This document shows, in pieces, positions 21,268 to 25,135 of a DNA stretch of 25,135 nucleotides. The notes under the pieces are model-generated. The model was not told the origin of the DNA. It saw only the letters and a program-made list of their open reading frames with translations, and made no database searches. The position numbers and the translations under genes were made by a program. How positions within the stretch are numbered: the stretch's first letter is position 1; each line of letters begins with the position of its first letter. The stretch spans positions 1 through 25,135 of IMG/VR virus record IMGVR_UViG_3300044844_000817; one strand, 5' to 3'. This DNA comes from a virus.

Positions 21268-23036
21268 TACAAACCCACCTCACATAAAAGTTTCTCAGCC
21301 TCAACCAGGTAGTAGTTGTAGTCAACGTCCGTTGGGAACGTGTCTGGCAACTCCATCAATGGTCGCGCACCCGCTGAGTTCGGTACGCGGTTACTGTTGG
21401 TCGCGTAGTGAATACACTGCGCGCTCGGCACGGCGTTGCTGTGATAGAACCTCACCGCCTTACCTAGGTACTCACCCTGCCACGTAGCGCCGCCCTGCAC
21501 GCGTCGTATGGTAATGAACTGCGTGATGTCACGGCAGTTGCGTATCGTTATCTCTAGCGGAATCTCGTGCGCGACGTACTGGGCCACCGCGTGGGCGATG
21601 ATCGGGTCGTCTGGGTTCTTAGCTAGGCTAGTGCTCGCGAAGACGCCCTTACCCTTGGTCTTGCCGTCTAGCTTCACGGCCACGTAGCTGTTCACGTCAC
21701 GGCTGGCTAGTGCTCGGTAGTCTGTTCGCTCTAGGTCAAACGAGGTACGAAGCATCCAGTCAAATGCCACCACCTCAATCTTGTGCTCTAGCTTGCGTGG
21801 GCACAGGATCACCACGCCGTCGGTGTTGGCGCTGACTACTCTGGCGCCCGCTAGCTCGACGGCCTCGATCAGCATAAGCAGCGCAAGCTGGCCGGTGATG
21901 GTCGTCTGTATCAGTAGCTCCGGCGCGAACAGCGCGCTGTACTTACTGCCAAGCTTGCCAAAGCTGCCGTTGACGGCAATCTTAAGCACGTCGGCCGTCA
22001 CCTTGTCGCCACGGTGCTTGGCCTCTAGGCGCCTGGTGACTATTGTCTGGTACACGCGCAAGAACGGCGCGCCCATGCTCTTAGGCGCCAATCGCTGCTG
22101 CAAGATAATGTTCGGGTAGTAGCTGGCCACGTCTAGCTCTAGCAGTATGTTCTCGTCGTCTGCCTTGATGTACTGCGACTTCTCGCAGCTGTGCAGGCCA
22201 CCGATGCCCATCTGATACTCGGCCGTGCCGATCTTAATCTTGGTGTTGCGTAGCCAGTCCGGCATCTGCACCGCGCCGTTCAACCCTAGCGTGAACTTGT
22301 GCTCGCACAGGCTGTTGATTAGTAGGTTAAGCGCCGTGTCGGTGAAGTTAACAATCTTAGGGTCGGTGTAGTTAAAGGTCGTGTTGTCCTTTAGCGTTAC
22401 CTTGCCGTAGCCCTCGTTCGTGATCTTGGTCAGCTCGCTGATGATCACCGTCTCGGCAATCTGCGCATCGCTCTTACTGCGTAGGTCCATGCCGTACTGC
22501 TTGCTCATTGTGACGCGCAAGTCAATCTGTGGCTTCAGCGCCTTGTACAGCATGGCCGTTGTGTGTAGGTCGTTCTCGCAGTACTGGCGTAGCTCAGCGC
22601 GTTGGCTTGGGGATATTCTGCTGCTTGGGTCAATCGGTAGGTCTTGCATCTTGGGGGCGTTCATGCGGCCGCCGTAGATCTTAAGGCTAGAGCGCCCAGG
22701 GGCGACCTCGATTAGATCGATGTGGTCTGTCTTTAATAAATCAAAAGTATATAAGCGAAGAATTGTCCATATTGGAGCATTGCTTTTGATAATGCTGTCA
22801 GATAGCTCTTTAATCTTTTTGTTGGTAAAGCCAGCTAAGGCTGCACTAATAATAGGTATGTCGTAGCTGTTGCCGTTGAAGCTAATCACGGTCTCGGTCG
22901 CAAACAGTTTTTTTATCTTGGTTACGTCAAGCTTGGCGTCTGCGTGAAACTCAAAGTGACGAATCTTACCGTCGCTTAAGCGTAGCATCGAGAGTAGAAA
23001 ATAATCCGAGTAGACCTCGGTATCGATTATAAACAT
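21267..23036 (-). CDS. Family B DNA polymerase with 3'-5' exonuclease domain
   Basis: The 589-aa protein replicates phage DNA. Exonuclease motifs: Exo I D5-x-E7 (IIDTEVY), Exo II with D59 (FNGNSYD), Exo III Y152-x3-D156 (YCENDLH). Polymerase motifs: GIGGLHS (277-283, the YxGG-like region), motif A LDVASYYPNII with D302, motif B K352-x3-N356-x3-G360 (KIAVNGSFG), motif C ANTDGVVI with D406. This order and these motifs are family B (phi29/T4 class), not family A. Oddities: motif C reads N-T-D where D-T-D is usual, so the first Asp is replaced by Asn; and a short A+T-rich patch lies in the exonuclease coding region (about 22730-22860). At 589 aa it is about phi29 polymerase size, but motifs alone do not show protein priming. 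The start ATG 23036 has only a weak AAAGG site. Confidence 0.9.
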   Translation of the reverse strand: MFIIDTEVYSDYFLLSMLRLSDGKIRHFEFHADAKLDVTKIKKLFATETVISFNGNSYDIPIISAALAGFTNKKIKELSDSIIKSNAPIWTILRLYTFDLLKTDHIDLIEVAPGRSSLKIYGGRMNAPKMQDLPIDPSSRISPSQRAELRQYCENDLHTTAMLYKALKPQIDLRVTMSKQYGMDLRSKSDAQIAETVIISELTKITNEGYGKVTLKDNTTFNYTDPKIVNFTDTALNLLINSLCEHKFTLGLNGAVQMPDWLRNTKIKIGTAEYQMGIGGLHSCEKSQYIKADDENILLELDVASYYPNIILQQRLAPKSMGAPFLRVYQTIVTRRLEAKHRGDKVTADVLKIAVNGSFGKLGSKYSALFAPELLIQTTITGQLALLMLIEAVELAGARVVSANTDGVVILCPRKLEHKIEVVAFDWMLRTSFDLERTDYRALASRDVNSYVAVKLDGKTKGKGVFASTSLAKNPDDPIIAHAVAQYVAHEIPLEITIRNCRDITQFITIRRVQGGATWQGEYLGKAVRFYHSNAVPSAQCIHYATNSNRVPNSAGARPLMELPDTFPTDVDYNYYLVEAEKLLCEVGL

Positions 23037-23056
23037 TAAGGGGTGGCCTTTTAGTT

Positions 23057-23082
23057 AAAACGCCCCTCAACATCGAGGGGCG
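23057..23082 (-). terminator. Intrinsic terminator-like hairpin before the polymerase gene
   Basis: On the minus strand CGCCCCTC and GAGGGGCG form a perfect eight-pair G+C-rich stem with a six-base loop, followed at once by TTTT. It lies 20 bases after the ssDNA-binding protein stop and ends 20 bases before the polymerase ATG. With no promoter between it and the polymerase, it probably lets through only part of the transcripts and lowers polymerase level relative to the ssDNA-binding protein. Confidence 0.65.
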
Positions 23083-23084
23083 GT

Positions 23085-23096
23085 GTTACATGTAAC
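23085..23096. other. Perfect 12-base palindrome after the ssDNA-binding protein gene
   Basis: GTTACATGTAAC is a perfect dyad immediately next to the terminator stem. It may be a protein binding site or simply extend the terminator structure. Nothing else supports a specific role. Confidence 0.35.
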
Positions 23097-23101
23097 GCGT
23101 A

Positions 23102-23617
23102 TTAAAAGTCTTCGTCGATCACATCAAAGTCATCTACTCCAACACTCGTACCGCCGTCACCGAACGGTTCACCGTCACCGGCAAATTGAACGGCCAACAG
23201 GTTAGCGTTGATACGCTTACCAAAGCCGTTGTCCTGTGCCCAAAGCTCGATTATTGCGTTGACGTAGCAACCAGCGTAGAGAACGTTATCGTCCTCTGTT
23301 AGTGGTGACTTGTCCTTGCCAATAACCAACGGACGTTTGCCGTTAGCGCCCTTGATACTAAAGTGACCGGCGTACCCGTCGTAGTCAATCTCGTCGCCAT
23401 CCTTAAGGCAGATCTTGTCGGCGCCAAGCTTAGCACCTTTTAAGTCTGTCTTAACTTTCTCAGCGATTGCAGACTGAATCTCGGCGATTGTTTCCGCGTG
23501 TGTCTTTTTGTTTAGTAGGAAGGTTGCCTCGTACTTAGTTTCGTTGCCTTGGAAAGACGCCTTGTGAAACAGTGAGGGGAATGATAGTCGTACATTTTTA
23601 AGTTTAATTTGAGACAT
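23102..23617 (-). CDS. DUF2815 / Enc34-type single-stranded DNA-binding protein
   Basis: The 171-aa protein matches the DUF2815 pattern: an opening KLKNVRLSFPSLFHKASFQG, then YEATFLLNKK, a central IDYDGYAGHFSIKGANGKRP, and VLYAGCYVNAIIELWAQDNGFG followed by GKRINANLLAVQF. Phage Enc34 protein of this family binds ssDNA with an OB-like fold. The C-terminus is strongly acidic (VDDFDVIDEDF), as in other ssDNA-binding proteins where the tail recruits partners. An AAGGAAAAAG site precedes ATG 23617. It is transcribed from promoter B and should be more abundant than the polymerase behind the terminator. It would coat ssDNA at replication forks. Confidence 0.9.
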   Translation of the reverse strand: MSQIKLKNVRLSFPSLFHKASFQGNETKYEATFLLNKKTHAETIAEIQSAIAEKVKTDLKGAKLGADKICLKDGDEIDYDGYAGHFSIKGANGKRPLVIGKDKSPLTEDDNVLYAGCYVNAIIELWAQDNGFGKRINANLLAVQFAGDGEPFGDGGTSVGVDDFDVIDEDF

Positions 23618-23646
23618 TTTACTTTTTCCTTTTACGTTTGAAGTTT

Positions 23647-23671
23647 ATTGTGCCTAGACTGCGCACAAAAA
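23647..23671 (-). promoter_or_regulatory. Operator-like palindrome just downstream of promoter B
   Basis: ATTGTG (23647-23652) and CACAAAAA (23664-23671) repeat the layout seen at promoter A, again two bases from the -10. With six-base arms it reads TTGTGC, nine bases, GCACAA. It covers the predicted transcription start. Confidence 0.5.
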
Positions 23672-23673
23672 GA

Positions 23674-23702
23674 ATATTAGCACAGCTAATTAATTAAGTC
23701 AA
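23674..23702 (-). promoter_or_regulatory. Promoter B: sigma70-like promoter for the ssDNA-binding protein gene
   Basis: On the minus strand TTGACT (23702-23697), a 17-base spacer and TAATAT (23679-23674). The -35 overlaps the end of the DUF2800 gene. The leader to ATG 23617 is about 50 bases, the same as at promoter A. Confidence 0.62.
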
Positions 23703-24810
23703 AGTCATTTTTACTGACGTTGACCGGCGGACGCTTGTCTGACTCAGGCACTAGCGTTGGTGCGCCCTCTGGCTTGGTGACCAGGTCGTCTAGCAACTCA
23801 GCGCGTGACTTGCCCAGCTCCTTCTCGGCCTGCGCAGGTGAGATGATCTTGCGCGTGTAGAGCGTGTCCTCGCCTAGCACGTCACGCAGTGCGGCTGCTG
23901 TCGCTACCTCGTCACGCCAGGCACGGTTGGCCCTACCGGCTACTAGCTTGTACCCGTTGAACCCTTGACCGGTGCTTAGGCGATCGGTTACCAAGGTCTC
24001 GACGGCGTCGAACCATGAGACGATTAGCTTCTTATTGTCTAGCGCTGTCTTAAGCTGCTCGTCTGTCAGCTGCTCCGGCTTGCTGGTGTCCAGGTTATCG
24101 AACGAGGTCATCAGCGTGCTCTCGGTTAGCTTGGCTAGCGCTGGGCAGGTGGCCTTAGCTCGACACCACTGACACTGTTTCTCACCTGGCACTCTTGGCG
24201 CGTTGTCAGTTAACGCTAGCTCAGCCGCTTGCTTTAGGCGCTCACCCCAACGGTTAAGCTCGTCGATGCCGATGGTCCACTCTGAGATGTGATCGAGGCG
24301 CGGCTGCACAATAACTATATTAATAGTCTTGATGTTGAACAGCATGCCGTAGTCGTTCACCGCACCGAGGGCGTACAGTATGCCCTGCGTGTTGTTCTCA
24401 GCGTCAACGCGTACACCCTTGCCGTACTTAAGGTCGACGATGGTCATGGTCTCGTCGTTGATCACGATGGCGTCGCTGGTGCCGAACCCCTCTGGCGCGA
24501 TGTGACTGAAGTCCACGCGCTGCTCGATGAATAGCTCGCCGCTGATTGAGTTGACGTAGCTGACGTAAGTCATAACGTAGTCGTACATGTCTTGGGTGAC
24601 GACCACGTTGCTCTCTAACAGCGTTTCGCCAATTACGTTATTCCAACTGTCGCCTCGCAGCAGCATCTCAGCTAGCTCGTGCGCGGCCGTGCCTTCTTCA
24701 GCAAAGACAGAGGTTGTGTTGGGGAAGTCCTTCTCGGCGAACACGCTGCCGGCACAGAGGGACCACTTCGCGCTGCCGCTTGCGCTTAGCTTTGCGTGGG
24801 CGGTGCTCAT
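23686..24810 (-). CDS. DUF2800 Cas4/RecB-like exonuclease
   Basis: The 374-aa protein is a PD-(D/E)xK nuclease of the RecB/Cas4 type. Visible: Cys19 in WSLCAGS, His44 in EEGTAAHEL, Asp113 in FGTSDAIV, Asp126-x-Lys128 in IVDLKYGKG, the Gln-containing NTQGILYALG helix, and a C-terminal Cys cluster (CQWCRAKATC, about 213-222) which with Cys19 supplies the four ligands for an iron-sulfur cluster as in Cas4/AddB. It would process DNA ends during recombination-linked replication alongside the ssDNA-binding protein. The C-terminal extension (about 235-374) ends in KNDFDLIN, similar to the DFDVI tail of the next protein. The ATG overlaps the upstream stop (ATGA). Confidence 0.9.
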   Translation of the reverse strand: MSTAHAKLSASGSAKWSLCAGSVFAEKDFPNTTSVFAEEGTAAHELAEMLLRGDSWNNVIGETLLESNVVVTQDMYDYVMTYVSYVNSISGELFIEQRVDFSHIAPEGFGTSDAIVINDETMTIVDLKYGKGVRVDAENNTQGILYALGAVNDYGMLFNIKTINIVIVQPRLDHISEWTIGIDELNRWGERLKQAAELALTDNAPRVPGEKQCQWCRAKATCPALAKLTESTLMTSFDNLDTSKPEQLTDEQLKTALDNKKLIVSWFDAVETLVTDRLSTGQGFNGYKLVAGRANRAWRDEVATAAALRDVLGEDTLYTRKIISPAQAEKELGKSRAELLDDLVTKPEGAPTLVPESDKRPPVNVSKNDFDLIN

Positions 24811-25135
24811 GATCCAAGCGCCATTAGTTGCTTAGCCAATGACGGCAGCTTGTCGGCTGCGACGTCGCTCACCAGGGTAGCGCCGAAGCTAGAGATCACT
24901 GCCTTAATCTTGTCTCTGTTCGCTGGGTCCTTGCGCACTAGGTCCAGGCACAGCGCCTTTAGCTTGTCGTGCGTTTGCTCTGGTGACTCTTCGACCTTCT
25001 CGGCTGCCGGCGGATCGTTCTGTACAACCTTAAGCTCGGCCTTAGGCTTCTTAGGTGCCGGGGCCGTTAGTTCTACCTCGTAGATGGTCTCGGTCGGTGC
25101 CGGCGTTACGCTCGCGGTTGTAACGTCTAGCGCTA
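24807..25135 (-). CDS. 3' part of a hypothetical replication-block protein
   Basis: Reading leftward, an open frame with no start in the window runs from the edge to TGA 24809-24807, giving at least 109 residues. It contains a Pro/Ala/Thr/Glu linker (TAPAPKKPKAELK, PPAAEKVEESPEQ) and a C-terminal helical domain (LKALCLDLVRKDPANRDKIK, then FGATLVSDVAADKLPSLAKQ). The helical tail resembles the C-terminal domains common at the ends of phage replication or ssDNA-annealing accessory proteins, but I cannot name the family. Its ATGA overlap places it in the same operon as DUF2800. The N-terminal part, which would decide its role, lies outside the window. Confidence 0.72.
   Translation of the reverse strand, partial: ALDVTTASVTPAPTETIYEVELTAPAPKKPKAELKVVQNDPPAAEKVEESPEQTHDKLKALCLDLVRKDPANRDKIKAVISSFGATLVSDVAADKLPSLAKQLMALGS

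Noticed and set aside
1-25135. Search for tRNA genes, CRISPR arrays, insertion sequences, integrase and attachment sites
   Set aside because: I found no cloverleaf-like sequence, regularly spaced repeats, transposase or recombinase motifs by reading; absence is not proved without a computed search.

Overview
The window is part of the genome of a tailed double-stranded DNA phage (Caudoviricetes), probably with a podovirus-like short tail and a Gram-negative host. The evidence is a lysis cassette with a GTA-type holin and a glycoside hydrolase 24 endolysin, a head-tail adaptor, a probable tail-nozzle protein, three large ejection-type proteins (one with a lytic transglycosylase domain), and a phage replication module. 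Terminase, portal and major capsid genes are absent and presumably lie outside. No integrase, tRNA, CRISPR array or insertion sequence was seen. Genes are packed tightly, with ATGA or TAATG overlaps and GGAG-type ribosome binding sites. The host genus cannot be read from the sequence.

Right-pointing block (1-16121). A 5'-truncated membrane or exported protein is followed by a very A+T-rich HNH endonuclease gene that looks like a mobile insertion. Next come a secreted Cys/Pro-rich protein, a membrane coiled-coil protein (spanin-like), a holin and an endolysin. After a short intergenic stretch with a candidate promoter, the virion operon runs through adaptor, beta-structured virion protein, nozzle-like protein, a small acidic protein, and three giant proteins of 628, 1032 and 1291 aa. 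The two largest carry a recurring G-Y-A-x-G-G peptide that flanks segments of different base composition.

Convergent junction (about 16.07-16.3 kb). The last virion gene meets the left-pointing block tail to tail. A 59-aa reading frame on the minus strand overlaps its 3' end antisense, and hairpins with alternative pairings lie between the blocks.

Left-pointing block (25135 down to 16071). In order of transcription: a 5'-truncated protein, a DUF2800 Cas4/RecB-like nuclease, a DUF2815 (Enc34-type) single-stranded DNA-binding protein, a family B DNA polymerase with proofreading domain, a VRR-NUC nuclease, an SNF2-type helicase, and then a run of fifteen small genes (38-143 aa), most overlapping their neighbours. 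Two sigma70-like promoters are visible on this strand, before the ssDNA-binding protein gene and before the small-gene run. They share the same downstream sequence: -10, two bases, TTTTTGTG, a 9-11 base gap, then CACAAT. This suggests common control. An intrinsic terminator-like hairpin sits between the ssDNA-binding protein and polymerase genes.

No obvious wholly new defence or counter-defence system is visible. The best leads are the GYAxGG-bounded cassettes in the ejection proteins, the paired promoter/palindrome elements, the family B polymerase in a module I associate with family A enzymes, the 143-base out-of-frame overlap before the lysis genes, and the uncharacterised small-gene array.
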